The notes beneath the pieces were generated by a model. It had not been told where the DNA came from. It ran no database searches and saw only the letters and a program-made list of their open reading frames with translations. A program made the translations under genes and the position numbers. 15,142 nucleotides of DNA from Deltaproteobacteria bacterium (lineage in GTDB: Bacteria; Myxococcota_A; Polyangia; HGW-17), in contig QKIM01000307.1 of NCBI GenBank assembly GCA_003249585.1, positions 1-15,142 on the forward strand, in the 5' to 3' direction. This document shows positions 1-8,126 of the stretch, piece after piece; the first letter of the stretch is position 1, and every line of letters begins with the position of its first letter.

Positions 1-93
1 AATGGCTCAATGATCCCCTGAAACAGTCCTCCGTTCCGGCTGCCCTTGGCCTGGTTCAGGCGCCGGTCGACCCTGGGAGACAGGAAGAGTGCC

Positions 94-1224
94 ATGCTGC
101 ATGTAGTGCTTTTTTTCATGATTTCTAATCCTTATGGTGAAATTACCACGAAGCTGGTGAAGGAAGGGGACCTGGCCATCAAGGCCCGGCAGAACGATCG
201 CGCGACCACCATCTTCGAGGCTGCGCACATTCTTGCTCCAAAGAACAAAGAGGTCCTCGACCGGTTGGCCAACCTCTACCTCACCACCGGACTCAATCGG
301 CAGGCGCTGGAGCTGTTCACGACCATGCTCAAGGATTACTGCGGGTCATGCAAGGCGAACTGCTATTCCGCTGCCGCCTGCTCGGACTACAAGGTGAACG
401 TCCTGCGCATCAAGCGTGACGCCTCGGAAGACGACCGGGTTCCTCTCTCCAAGAGCACCCCGAAACTGGCCAAGATGGTGTTCAACAAGGCACTGGATTT
501 CAAAAAGAAGAGGAAGTGGACCTCAGCCAGAGATCTTTTGCAGGCGTCGATCAAGCTCAACCCCGACTATGTCGGTGTCTACCGTCACCTCGGTGAGGTC
601 TATGCGAAACTGAAGGTGCCCGAGCAGGCCGACGCCTTCTACCTCTGGTACCTGAAGGTCCGTCCCGCTGGAGCCAACTCGGCCAAGGTCCGCAAGCTCC
701 TCTCCAAAAAGGCAAGAAAACAGCTTGGGACACTCCGTCTGGAGGCATCTCACAGCTGCAATGTGGCCATCGGCTCCGAGCTGCTCACCAATGCCCGGGG
801 GCGTCCGCTCAAGACCCCGGTGAAGTCCGTGACTCTTCCTACGGGGAGGTACGCCGTGGGATTCATCTGTCAGAAGCAGAACCTCGCCCGCCGCTTCTTC
901 GTCAACGTGACCAGGGGCAAGGTCTCCACCCTCAAATTCAACTTCGGCACACTCTCCGTCTCCCTGAAGCCCTGGGCCAGGATTCTCATCGCGCCCAAGA
1001 GCGGCGCCCGCAAGGGGCGATACATGGACGCGGGACTCTTCGACGTCATCGGTCTCCCGGAGGGCGATTACACCCTCAAGCTCGTCGCCTTCGACAAATC
1101 CCGTACCGTCATGAGAGATCTCACCATCCGGGGCAAGAAGCATCACAAGATCACCAAGTGGAACAACAAATCCCCCAAAAAGATCAAGAAGACGGTCCGA
1201 AAACCCCGTCGCCGTCGCCGATAA
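94..1224 (+). CDS. TPR protein with C-terminal PEGA-like modules
   Basis: A 376-residue protein if started at ATG 94, which has AGGAAGAG just upstream; an in-frame TTG at 46 would add 16 residues including an RRR cluster, and a stop at 19-21 closes the frame upstream. Residues about 18-80 and 126-195 look like tetratricopeptide repeats (for example AHILAPKNKEVLDRLANLY and ASIKLNPDYVGVYRHLGEVY), which usually mediate protein-protein contacts. Between them lies a cysteine cluster, C83-x2-C86-x3-C90-x5-C96. Residues about 210-285 and 286-355 form two beta-rich modules with the PEGA-like pattern of a small Gly/Pro turn (LPTGRY, LPEGDY) followed by a hydrophobic strand. The tail is strongly basic (RKPRRRRR). 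A short hydrophobic N-terminus (LHVVLFFMI) may be a weak export signal or anchor, but no cleavage site is clear. It converges on the repeat protein at 1288. The specific function is unknown; a scaffold or envelope role is inference. Confidence 0.85.
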   Translation: MLHVVLFFMISNPYGEITTKLVKEGDLAIKARQNDRATTIFEAAHILAPKNKEVLDRLANLYLTTGLNRQALELFTTMLKDYCGSCKANCYSAAACSDYKVNVLRIKRDASEDDRVPLSKSTPKLAKMVFNKALDFKKKRKWTSARDLLQASIKLNPDYVGVYRHLGEVYAKLKVPEQADAFYLWYLKVRPAGANSAKVRKLLSKKARKQLGTLRLEASHSCNVAIGSELLTNARGRPLKTPVKSVTLPTGRYAVGFICQKQNLARRFFVNVTRGKVSTLKFNFGTLSVSLKPWARILIAPKSGARKGRYMDAGLFDVIGLPEGDYTLKLVAFDKSRTVMRDLTIRGKKHHKITKWNNKSPKKIKKTVRKPRRRRR

Positions 1225-1287
1225 CAGTCCAGAACCAACCCATTGAATCAACATTACAGGGGATTTTGGTTTCAGTGCGTGAACGTC

Positions 1288-3363
1288 TCACTGATCGAGG
1301 TAGAGGATGAGCTGGACCGTTCCCGTGGCGGGTGAGGAGTAGGGTGCGATGAGGACGTAGTACGGACCGCCTGCGGGCAGGGAGACCTGGGTGATCACGG
1401 TGTTGGCGAGTCCGGGAGCAGGGACCACGCTGCACAGATGCTGGGCATCGTCACACTGGGCGCCGGCCCCGCCGGGGAAGGCGAGAGCGGTCACAGGCTC
1501 CGTGAACCCCACCGGGATGGTCCGCAGGCGGACTCTTCCCGGCTGCGCCATTGAGAAGGAGAGCACCGTGCCTGGTTGTGGCAGCGAGGGACCACAGGCG
1601 AGGGCGAGGTCTCGGCTGCCCTCCGCGAGATCCACCAGGGCCGAGAGGGGGGTCTCGCCGAGGGTCCCCAGGAAGCGGTCGGCGGTACAGGCTGATGAGA
1701 GACAGGCGGAGCTCCCGATGCAGTCATTGTCTGCGCAGTCGGTCCACCCGTCGCCGTCGTCGTCGAGGTCATCGTGGCACAGGCTCTCTCCGGTGCAGAA
1801 GGAAATCTGGCTGCACTCCAGATCATCGCAGTCCGTCTGACCGTCACCATCATCGTCGATGCCGTTGGTACACAGTTCGTCATCGGCCCCGGCTACCAGC
1901 ACTTCCACATCTCCATAGCCGCTCGCGTCTGTGGTGACGGCGTCCACCAGGAGATAATACCGGCCGCTGGGCAGTGAGGGGTAGGTGACGGTGAGGGGAA
2001 GGTGGATGCCAGAGGGAGGTTCACAGGCCAGTTCACCATCTACACACAGGGCGGAATAGCCATCGGTCGCGAGGGCAAGGGCGTGGGCGCCGTGCTGGCT
2101 CATGTGAACCATCACGTGGGAGGGCCCTTCGAGGTCGAAGGCGAAGACGAAATCAGGGCCCGTGCCCCCACAACTGGTGCTGAACCCGTGGGGGGTGAGG
2201 GTCGTGTCAAAGGATCCGGTGACGAAGCTCCCGCGGCTCAAGGTGCCGAGGTAGCGGTTGACGATGCAGCTGGCTGTCGAGCAGGCGGTCGTGCCAATGC
2301 AGTCCGTGTCGTGACAGTCCATGGCTCCGTCGAGGTCGTCGTCAAGGCCGTTGCCGCACTCCTCGGAAGGTGCGCAGGCGACGGCACATCCAGGATCATC
2401 GCAGTCGGCCAGGCCGTCAAGGTCATCGTCGACGCCGTTGTCACACACCTCAATCAGGCACTGGACCTCACCGGTGCACACGGGATCCTCGCAGTCCACC
2501 AGGCCGTCACCGTCATCATCTATACCGTTGGCGCATTTCTCGAAGACCGGGTCGCCGAAGGTGAGGGTGAGCTCGGAAGGCCCCTGGGACACGAGCAGTC
2601 GATAGGTGCCCGGAGGCACCAGCGGGAGGACGTGGGGGAGGGTGGAGGAGACGGCCGCCAGGCACTCGATGATGTCGAGTTCACAGGTGACGTCGGGCTC
2701 TTCCTCTCGGGTGAGGGCGAAACGGAAGATCTCGTCGGCGGTGCCATCGATGGTGAGGGACGCCGCCTCCGAGAGGCTCAGCCGCAGTTCGAAAAAGCCC
2801 GTGGCCCCGTCGGTGCAGCCAGGATCATAGAGAAAATTGAAGGTATCCGGGGAGAACCCGATCACGCGGCCCGGGGTGACATCGTCCTGGAAATCATCGG
2901 GATCACAACCTCCGCAGAGGGGGTGCTTCCCGCAGACCGGGTCATCGCAATCCGTGGCGCCGTCACCGTCATCGTCGATGCCGTTGCCGCAGTCTTCGGG
3001 TTCCTGGCAGAATTCCGAGCCGCGACAGTCGTCGTCGTCGCAGTCCACCATCCCGTCGAGGTCGTCATCGATCCCGTTGTTGCAGATCTCTCCGTTGCAG
3101 GTCCCACTGTCGAAACAGTCCGGATCGGCACAGTCGATGAGTCCGTCGCTGTCGTCGTCCCGACCGTTGTCGCACACCTCGAAGTACTCATTGAGACACT
3201 GATTCGAGCAGCCGTCGCCGGAGACAAGGTTCCCGTCATCGCACTCCTCGAAATTTTCAACGACGCCATTGCCGCACTCGGGCGCGCGGTAGACGACGTC
3301 ATCGTCGCAGGCGAGGGGAGCGAGGAGGAGGAACAGGAGGAGGAGGAGGAAGATGCGTGCCAT
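1288..3363 (-). CDS. Secreted Asp/Cys-repeat surface protein, possible lipoprotein
   Basis: A 691-residue protein. Residues 1-18 are an export signal (MARIFLLLLLFLLLAPLA) ending before C19-DDD. The C19 context (PLAC) is a poor lipobox, so lipidation is uncertain. Residues 29-56 match the Myxococcus-type Cys-rich repeat (CGNG...EECDDGN...GDGCSNQC). Eight copies of a unit [DNHA]NGxDDDxDGxxDCxDxxC follow, at about residues 63-89, 93-119, 124-150, 276-302, 306-330, 335-361, 497-523 and 528-554. The DxDxDG core resembles calcium-binding loops of the EF-hand or thrombospondin type 3 kind. Three beta-rich modules of 120-130 residues (about 153-275, 366-493, 559-691) separate the repeat blocks; the late PPGTYRLLV, PSGRYYLLV and AGGPYYVLI motifs resemble bacterial pre-peptidase C-terminal (PPC) domains. 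It lies 55 bases downstream of the PilZ gene on the same strand and may be co-transcribed. It is probably a structural or adhesive envelope protein; no catalytic motif is seen. Confidence 0.9.
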   Translation of the reverse strand: MARIFLLLLLFLLLAPLACDDDVVYRAPECGNGVVENFEECDDGNLVSGDGCSNQCLNEYFEVCDNGRDDDSDGLIDCADPDCFDSGTCNGEICNNGIDDDLDGMVDCDDDDCRGSEFCQEPEDCGNGIDDDGDGATDCDDPVCGKHPLCGGCDPDDFQDDVTPGRVIGFSPDTFNFLYDPGCTDGATGFFELRLSLSEAASLTIDGTADEIFRFALTREEEPDVTCELDIIECLAAVSSTLPHVLPLVPPGTYRLLVSQGPSELTLTFGDPVFEKCANGIDDDGDGLVDCEDPVCTGEVQCLIEVCDNGVDDDLDGLADCDDPGCAVACAPSEECGNGLDDDLDGAMDCHDTDCIGTTACSTASCIVNRYLGTLSRGSFVTGSFDTTLTPHGFSTSCGGTGPDFVFAFDLEGPSHVMVHMSQHGAHALALATDGYSALCVDGELACEPPSGIHLPLTVTYPSLPSGRYYLLVDAVTTDASGYGDVEVLVAGADDELCTNGIDDDGDGQTDCDDLECSQISFCTGESLCHDDLDDDGDGWTDCADNDCIGSSACLSSACTADRFLGTLGETPLSALVDLAEGSRDLALACGPSLPQPGTVLSFSMAQPGRVRLRTIPVGFTEPVTALAFPGGAGAQCDDAQHLCSVVPAPGLANTVITQVSLPAGGPYYVLIAPYSSPATGTVQLILYLDQ
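1735..3175 (-). repeat. Eight in-gene copies of the NGxDDDxDG-encoding unit
   Basis: Eight imperfect DNA repeats of about 45 bases encode the Asp-rich units of the surface protein. Approximate positions are 1735-1780, 1828-1872, 2314-2357, 2401-2445, 2491-2536, 2946-2991, 3040-3086 and 3129-3175. On the plus strand each reads roughly gcagtc...ccgtc...gtc(a/g)tc...ccgttg..gca. The copies differ from one another in both bases and residues, so this is an old protein-level repeat family and not a recent tandem expansion. Confidence 0.85.
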
Positions 3364-3418
3364 GATGTACCGGAACTATAGCACCTTCATCAGCGCCCTG
3401 CATCATTTTGTATGGTGG

Positions 3419-3868
3419 TCAGTCTATGAGCGTGGGGAGGAGTTCGTCGAGGAAGTTGGCGCTGTTCTGCATGGTCACCAGACGATCGATGTGCAGCCTC
3501 GCTTCGGGGGAGAGGTATTCGAAGAGGACGCCGAACCCGAGGGGCAGCTCCTTGCCGTCGAGGGTGATGGTCTCGGTGCGGCGCCACAGCACCCAACCGA
3601 TGGCCTCGACCTTGGAGAAGCCGGGGATGCCGAAGATCAGCCCGACCCTCGACAGCAGCGGCGGTGGTGAGGCGGTGATGAAGGTTCCCGTGGAGCTCAG
3701 GTCTCGCATCTTTCCCGTCTGACGTTTTCCCACACCCTCTTCGTTGGGGTGGACGCGCTGGAAGACCCGCGCGAGCTCGGCCGGGAGGTTGACGTCATGG
3801 GCGGGCAGGACCTCGAATTCGATGGGAATGTCGAAATAGAGCCGTGGATTTTTTCTGCGGTTGCTCAT
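3419..3868 (-). CDS. PilZ-domain protein (predicted c-di-GMP binding)
   Basis: A 149-residue protein, essentially one PilZ domain. The two signature elements are present: R5-x3-R9 (RRKNPR) near the N-terminus and D56-x-S-x-x-G61 (DLSSTG) followed by TFI. In the family the arginines and the DxSxxG loop clamp a c-di-GMP dimer, so this is a likely c-di-GMP receptor. The linker between the motifs (residues 10-55) is long and contains a charged stretch. The C-terminus (FGVLFEYLSPEARLHIDRLV) fits the final strand and helix of the domain. ATG 3868 was chosen because the RxxxR motif normally sits near the N-terminus. The frame stays open far upstream on the minus strand, but only as antisense of the ATPase gene. 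The ribosome-binding site is weak, and a GTG at 3886 is an alternative start. It is divergent from the ClpX-like gene and upstream of the repeat protein. Confidence 0.9.
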   Translation of the reverse strand: MSNRRKNPRLYFDIPIEFEVLPAHDVNLPAELARVFQRVHPNEEGVGKRQTGKMRDLSSTGTFITASPPPLLSRVGLIFGIPGFSKVEAIGWVLWRRTETITLDGKELPLGFGVLFEYLSPEARLHIDRLVTMQNSANFLDELLPTLID

Positions 3869-3973
3869 GGGCTTATGGTAGGGCACACCGGAAAAAAATA
3901 CCAGCTGAAAAAGCGTGGTCCCCGCCTCGGGTTTCCCTTGCATATTATGGCGGTTCAAGGTAAATGGCAGTTT

Positions 3974-5278
3974 ATGTCGAAGCAAATGCGCCCTCTCAAT
4001 GGACAACCAATCACAAATACTGGTTCTGAAACAAAAAATGAAGATACTCCCCCTCGCAGAGGAAGGAAGAAGAAGCGCGCCGAGGCGATGGATTTCGGCG
4101 ACATCAAAGATATCTTTTTCTATCCCGAGGAGGGCGAGGAGGGGGTCCCCCACGATCCCGACGCCCGGTTCATGAAGGAGCGGATCGATGAGATCCCGCT
4201 CATGTCTCCCAAGGGGATGTTCGAGGAACTGGAGAAGCTGGGGTACAGGGGGCAGACGGTACCCAGGCGGGCGGTCACCCTCATGGCGTACCGGCACGTG
4301 AAGCGGCTCCGTCGTCTCTACGTGGAAATGGAGCCCAGGGAACAGGTGGGCAAGAAGAACAATCTCCTGCTCATGGGGCCTACGGGCAGCGGCAAGACCT
4401 TTCTCATCGAACAACTCTTTGGAAAGATCCTCAAGTTCCCCACGGTGGTCGTCGACGTCACGCCCTTCTCCGAGACGGGGTACGTAGGACAGGATCCCAA
4501 CAACATCCTGACCAGACTGTACCATCAGGCGGATCGCGACGAGCGCCTCGCCCGGATCGGCATCATCGCGCTCGACGAGTTCGACAAGCTCGCTTCCATC
4601 CAGAACAACGCTGTCTTCGCTGGTGCGGGCACCACCAAGGACATTACGGGCATGGGTGTTCAGCGTGAGCTGCTCAAGATGCTCGAAGCCTCCGAGGTGA
4701 CCGTCCCCGTGGAGTTGACCCACTCCTCCTATGTGGAGACCATCAACGTCCGCACCGACGACGTGGCCTTCCTGGCCGTGGGAGCCTTCTCCGGGTTCTC
4801 CTCCATCGTGAACCGCTTCTCCAAGGGCAAGGTTCACGGGTTCGCCACCTCCCGGGGAGACAGCCGCGGCCACTCCTTCGAGGACGGGGCCATCGCCGTG
4901 ACCTTCGAGCCCGAAGATGTTGAGAACATCGCCTATTTTCAGACCTACGGCTTCCTCCCGGAGCTCATCGCACGCTTCGGCGGGATCGTCCCCTTCGCGG
5001 CTCTGGATCTCGACACCATGCGCGCGATCCTCGAAGACGACGTCCTCTCGAAGACCAGGGAGGAATTCGCCCGGGAGGGCATCGAACTGGTCATCCCCGA
5101 CGACGTCATCGACGTCATCGTGCGGCTGGCGCTCAAACGCGAGACGGGGGCCAGGGGGCTCAGCGCGCTGATCTTCCGGCACCTCGAGGAGAAGGCCTTC
5201 GAGCTCTTCGGCGAAAAGCAGGGGGTGACCCTGCGGACCTACATGGAGGGCGAGAACATCCGCTCCGTGGTGGAGTGA
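3974..5278 (+). CDS. ClpX-like AAA+ ATPase lacking the zinc-binding domain
   Basis: 434 residues from ATG 3974. Family members are ring-shaped ATPases that unfold proteins, often feeding a protease. It aligns by eye with the ClpX core: YRGQ near residue 91, Walker A GPTGSGKT 135-142, pore loop GYVG 169-172, Walker [10 protein letters not shown] with D201/E202, [13 protein letters not shown] 226-238, AVGAFSGF 268-275, a box VII arginine at about 334 (LPELIARF) and sensor-2 GARGL 392-396. The N-terminal four-cysteine zinc domain of ClpX is absent, replaced by about 40 polar residues with a basic run (RRGRKKKR). The position of the ClpX RKH loop reads THSS, the IGF loop position reads HGF (288-290), and [18 protein letters not shown] carries about six extra residues relative to ClpX. 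The start is uncertain: ATGs at 3947, 3986 and 4088 are also in frame and none has a strong ribosome-binding site. It ends 19 bases before murA, suggesting co-transcription. A divergent ClpX paralogue is the best call; it is probably not the housekeeping clpX. Confidence 0.93.
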   Translation: MSKQMRPLNGQPITNTGSETKNEDTPPRRGRKKKRAEAMDFGDIKDIFFYPEEGEEGVPHDPDARFMKERIDEIPLMSPKGMFEELEKLGYRGQTVPRRAVTLMAYRHVKRLRRLYVEMEPREQVGKKNNLLLMGPTGSGKTFLIEQLFGKILKFPTVVVDVTPFSETGYVGQDPNNILTRLYHQADRDERLARIGIIALDEFDKLASIQNNAVFAGAGTTKDITGMGVQRELLKMLEASEVTVPVELTHSSYVETINVRTDDVAFLAVGAFSGFSSIVNRFSKGKVHGFATSRGDSRGHSFEDGAIAVTFEPEDVENIAYFQTYGFLPELIARFGGIVPFAALDLDTMRAILEDDVLSKTREEFAREGIELVIPDDVIDVIVRLALKRETGARGLSALIFRHLEEKAFELFGEKQGVTLRTYMEGENIRSVVE

Positions 5279-5285
5279 GGGAGTC

Positions 5286-5290
5286 GAGGA
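5286..5290 (+). promoter_or_regulatory. Ribosome binding site deciding the murA start
   Basis: GAGGA lies seven bases before ATG 5298 but only one base before the in-frame GTG at 5292. This favours ATG 5298. That start also places the conserved Lys-Asn pair at residues 22-23, as in E. coli MurA. Confidence 0.7.
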
Positions 5291-5297
5291 CGTGGCT

Positions 5298-6560
5298 ATG
5301 GACCAGATCGTCATAGAAGGTGGTGCGAGTCTCAGGGGGCGGGTCGTCATAAGCGGTGCCAAGAATGCCGCTCTGCCGCTCATCTGCGCGACCATCCTGG
5401 CACCGGGGCGGAACGTCCTGAACAATGTCCCGAGGCTCGGTGACGTACGGACGGTGCTCAAGCTCCTCGCCATCATCGGGGCGGAGGTCGACATGGAGTG
5501 GCCCAGGGTCGTGGTGGATACCTCGGAGCTCGACAACCCCGTGGCACCCTACGAGCTGGTCAAGACCATGCGCGCGGCCATCCTGGTGCTCGGGCCCCTG
5601 GTGGCCCGTTACGGCAAGGCCAAGGTCTCCCTGCCCGGAGGATGCGCCATCGGCGCGCGTCCCATCAATCTCCACCTCAAGGCGCTGGAGGCCATGGGCG
5701 CGGATATCGAGATCAAACGCGGCTATGTCGAGGTGACCTGTGACCGGCTCAGGGGAGCCCGGATAGATTTCCCCGTGGCCACCGTGGGCGGGACCGAGAA
5801 CGTCATGATGGCGGCGAGCCTGGCCGACGGAGTCACGGAAATAAACAACGCGGCGCGGGAGCCGGAGATAGAGGATCTGGCCGACCTCCTCAACGCCATG
5901 GGCGCGAAGGTCGAAGGGGCGGGCACCTCGCGGATCGTCATCACAGGGGTCGACAGCCTCAGGGCAGTGGAGCATCACGTGATCCCCGATCGCATCGAGG
6001 CGGGCACATTCATGGTCGGTGCGGCTTTGAACCGTGGCGAGGTGGAGCTCGCGGGCGTGCGACCGGCTCACCTGATTCCCGTTATTGACGCGCTGCGGAG
6101 CGCAGGTGCGTCCGTGGACATCCAGGATGATCGGCTCTTCGTGCGGGGACCAGCGGAACTGAAGCCCTTCAACCTCACCACGGAGCCGCATCCCGGTTTT
6201 CCCACGGACATGCAGGCCCAGTTCATGGTCCTGGCCCTCGCAGCCCGCGGGACTTCCATGATCACCGAGTCCATATTCGAGAACCGGTTCATGCACGTCC
6301 CCGAGCTGGTGCGCATGGGTGCCGACATCGACATCACCTCCCGGTCGGCCACGATCGTGGGGCCGGCACGGCTCGAGGGAGCCACGGTGATGGCCACGGA
6401 CCTTCGCGCCAGCGCGTCCCTCATCCTTGCGGGGCTCATCGCCGAAGGGACCACCCAGGTCCTCAGGGTGTATCATTTAGATCGTGGTTACGAGAACATC
6501 GTCGAGAAACTGGGCGGGCTCGGTGCCGGCATCCAGAGGGTCTCGTCCGAGTTCTTCTAG
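5298..6560 (+). CDS. murA: UDP-N-acetylglucosamine 1-carboxyvinyltransferase
   Basis: A 420-residue enzyme of normal family length. MurA transfers enolpyruvate from phosphoenolpyruvate to UDP-GlcNAc, the first committed cytoplasmic step of peptidoglycan synthesis. The sequence shows SGAKNAALP with K22/N23, the active-site loop [16 protein letters not shown] with Cys116 (Cys115 in E. coli), [31 protein letters not shown] and the C-terminal [13 protein letters not shown] and [14 protein letters not shown] blocks. Because the loop residue is Cys and not Asp, the enzyme is predicted to be of the fosfomycin-sensitive type. No truncation or missing key residue is seen. It is the second gene after the ClpX-like ATPase, with a 19-base gap, and is followed by a strong hairpin at 6573-6600. 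Confidence 0.98.
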   Translation: MDQIVIEGGASLRGRVVISGAKNAALPLICATILAPGRNVLNNVPRLGDVRTVLKLLAIIGAEVDMEWPRVVVDTSELDNPVAPYELVKTMRAAILVLGPLVARYGKAKVSLPGGCAIGARPINLHLKALEAMGADIEIKRGYVEVTCDRLRGARIDFPVATVGGTENVMMAASLADGVTEINNAAREPEIEDLADLLNAMGAKVEGAGTSRIVITGVDSLRAVEHHVIPDRIEAGTFMVGAALNRGEVELAGVRPAHLIPVIDALRSAGASVDIQDDRLFVRGPAELKPFNLTTEPHPGFPTDMQAQFMVLALAARGTSMITESIFENRFMHVPELVRMGADIDITSRSATIVGPARLEGATVMATDLRASASLILAGLIAEGTTQVLRVYHLDRGYENIVEKLGGLGAGIQRVSSEFF

Positions 6561-6572
6561 GGTCCTGACGAT

Positions 6573-6600
6573 CCCGGAGCCGCTGCCTGCAGCGCCCGGG
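6573..6600 (+). terminator. GC-rich hairpin after murA
   Basis: A two-part stem: CCCGG (6573-6577) pairs with CCGGG (6596-6600), and CGCTG (6581-6585) with CAGCG (6590-6594), around a CCTG loop. It begins 13 bases after the murA stop. No U-tract follows, so it may be an RNA 3'-end stabiliser or a weak terminator and not a classic intrinsic one. Confidence 0.4.
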
Positions 6601-6630
6601 GTGCAGTTGTGAACAAAAATTGACAGGTCC

Positions 6631-6645
6631 TCTCCCGGGGGGAGA
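6631..6645 (+). repeat. Inverted repeat TCTCCC-GGG-GGGAGA
   Basis: A perfect 6-bp inverted repeat with a 3-base centre in the 271-base gap between murA and the Cys-repeat lipoprotein. TTGACA lies at 6620-6625, so the repeat could be an operator inside a promoter, but no good -10 hexamer was found at the matching distance. The rest of the gap is AT-rich towards 6720-6810 and holds no gene I can support. Confidence 0.35.
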
Positions 6646-6820
6646 AGATTCGATTACGAATTGCCAGTGTACGCTTGCTTTTTATCGCTGTTCTCCTAAG
6701 ATGAACGGTGGAGATGTGGAAAAATTAAATTGAAATCATTTTTCTTTTTCCCGTCCTTGTACAGACTCTGGTCGGGTGGCACAAACTTTGCTCCTTTTTC
6801 GGGCAGATTGTCTTCACTTC

Positions 6821-6825
6821 GGAGG
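6821..6825 (+). promoter_or_regulatory. Ribosome binding site of the Cys-repeat lipoprotein
   Basis: GGAGG sits six bases before ATG 6832. This places the start directly at the signal peptide and rules out the longer in-frame extension beginning near 6730. Confidence 0.75.
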
Positions 6826-6831
6826 TTTATT

Positions 6832-8070
6832 ATGAGAACCAAACTTTTCCTCGTTGCTCTTTTCGCTCTCCCCCTCTTCCTCACGGGCTGCTGGTCCGGT
6901 ACCTGCGAAGAGGAACCACTCATGTGTGACGCATGCGGCCCCAACGGATGCTTTGACGAAAACTGTGACCCGGCCTTCTGCCTGGTCGACACCGACTGCG
7001 CCGAGATGGAGTACTGCAACACCTACTTCAACCAGTGCTATCCACAGGATATTGAGTGCTGGTATGACTGGGAGTGCCCCGACGGCGCCATCTGCGCCTG
7101 GAGCGACGAGTGGGGACTTACCACCTGCACCAACCCCAACCCCGACAACGTCTGTACGAGCGACTGGGACTGCCCCGAAAACTCCTATTGTGATGAGTTC
7201 TCCGGACGCTGTCAGGAGTCTGTGGAGTGCGTCACCTCCGCCGAATGCGCGGATGGGTACTACTGCGACGACCGCAACGTCTGTTCCCCCAGGCCCACCG
7301 GTGACTGCACCAACGACGCTCAGTGCGGCCAGGGTGCGTACTGCCAGGACGGGGCCTGTGTAAACAGCACCCTGTGTGTCACGAGCGCCGACTGCCTCGA
7401 CACCGCGGCCCCCATCTGCGATGACCGCGGCGTCTGTGTGGCCGACGACAACCCGCCTGTTCCCTGCACCGACAACAGCGGCTGTGCCGACGGCAAGATC
7501 TGCGTGGACGGTATCTGTGAGGACGAGACCCCCAGGGATCCCGCCCTCAACTGCCTCATCAACGAGCACTGCGGTGAGTTCGGGCGCTGCGTCGATGGCA
7601 AATGCTTCGCCGCCTGTGTCGATGCCTCCGACTGTGGTACCGGTCAGATCTGTGGTACCTCCGGATACTGCGAGGACGACCCCGCCTCCGGCGGAGAGTG
7701 TGTGGCCAATGTCGACTGTGCAGATGCCACGGACATCTGTGTGGACGGTGTCTGCCACGACGCCTGCACCGACGCCACGGACTGCACCAACAGCAACGAC
7801 CGCTGCCTCGAGGGAGTGTGCGTCCCCAACGACGTCGTGACTCCCCAGTGCTACACCAACAACGACTGTGCCGGTGGTGAGGAGTGCTTCGAGGGCGTCT
7901 GCCGCGTCCCCTGCGCCGACAGCGCCGACTGCGCCGGCTGCCCCGGCAACCCCATCTGCGGCCTCGGCGGGTACTGCATGGACACCAATGACATTAGCCC
8001 CGAGTGCAGCCTGACCTCCGACTGCTCCGGTACCGAGCTCTGCATCGACGCCATGTGCGTCGAACCCTGA
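6832..8070 (+). CDS. Lipoprotein of about 14 four-cysteine repeats
   Basis: 412 residues. Residues 1-19 are a lipoprotein signal (MRTKLFLVALFALPLFLTG) with a good lipobox LTGC, so C20 should be lipidated and the protein membrane-anchored outside the cytoplasm. The whole mature part is built of short units with the pattern C-x5-[DEQ]C-x5-C-x4/5-C, such as CTNDAQCGQGAYCQDGAC. I count about 14 from residue 45 to the end. Units often read DC..G..C.DG.C, like the small disulfide modules of Dickkopf- or EB-like proteins in eukaryotes and many myxobacterial surface proteins. The domain is acidic, and nearly all cysteines fall in the repeats, so extensive disulfide bonding is expected. No enzymatic motif is seen. 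It is a single-gene unit with its own upstream gap and two terminator-like hairpins downstream. Structural, adhesive or signalling roles are all possible. Confidence 0.9.
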   Translation: MRTKLFLVALFALPLFLTGCWSGTCEEEPLMCDACGPNGCFDENCDPAFCLVDTDCAEMEYCNTYFNQCYPQDIECWYDWECPDGAICAWSDEWGLTTCTNPNPDNVCTSDWDCPENSYCDEFSGRCQESVECVTSAECADGYYCDDRNVCSPRPTGDCTNDAQCGQGAYCQDGACVNSTLCVTSADCLDTAAPICDDRGVCVADDNPPVPCTDNSGCADGKICVDGICEDETPRDPALNCLINEHCGEFGRCVDGKCFAACVDASDCGTGQICGTSGYCEDDPASGGECVANVDCADATDICVDGVCHDACTDATDCTNSNDRCLEGVCVPNDVVTPQCYTNNDCAGGEECFEGVCRVPCADSADCAGCPGNPICGLGGYCMDTNDISPECSLTSDCSGTELCIDAMCVEP

Positions 8071-8081
8071 TCCACCAATAG

Positions 8082-8101
8082 AGCCCCCCTCTTGGGGGGT
8101 T
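8082..8101 (+). terminator. C6/G6 hairpin after the Cys-repeat lipoprotein
   Basis: CCCCCC (8084-8089) and GGGGGG (8094-8099) flank the loop TCTT, extended by G-T and A-T pairs. TTGTTCTCATT follows, a modest U-rich tail. It begins 12 bases after the stop codon. Confidence 0.7.
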
Positions 8102-8126
8102 GTTCTCATTGGATTCTCCTCCTCCA

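Noticed and set aside
1735..3175. CRISPR-like regular repeats
   Set aside because: The units are imperfect, unevenly spaced and in frame with a coding sequence, as expected of protein repeats.
2002..3381. Long open frame on the plus strand opposite the Asp-repeat surface protein
   Set aside because: It is the antisense of the repeats; codons for Asp/Gly/Cys read backwards avoid stops. It has no domain or signal, whereas the minus-strand frame has a signal peptide and clear repeats.
3869..5536. Upstream extension of the PilZ frame on the minus strand
   Set aside because: This part lies opposite the ClpX-like gene and the start of murA, both strongly supported by motifs. The PilZ domain begins at the RxxxR motif near 3868.
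5160..6476. 438-codon minus-strand frame opposite murA
   Set aside because: Antisense shadow of a complete, well-conserved MurA; no recognisable protein features.
6701..6733. Ten-codon ORF in the leader before the Cys-repeat lipoprotein
   Set aside because: No ribosome-binding site and nothing distinctive in the peptide.
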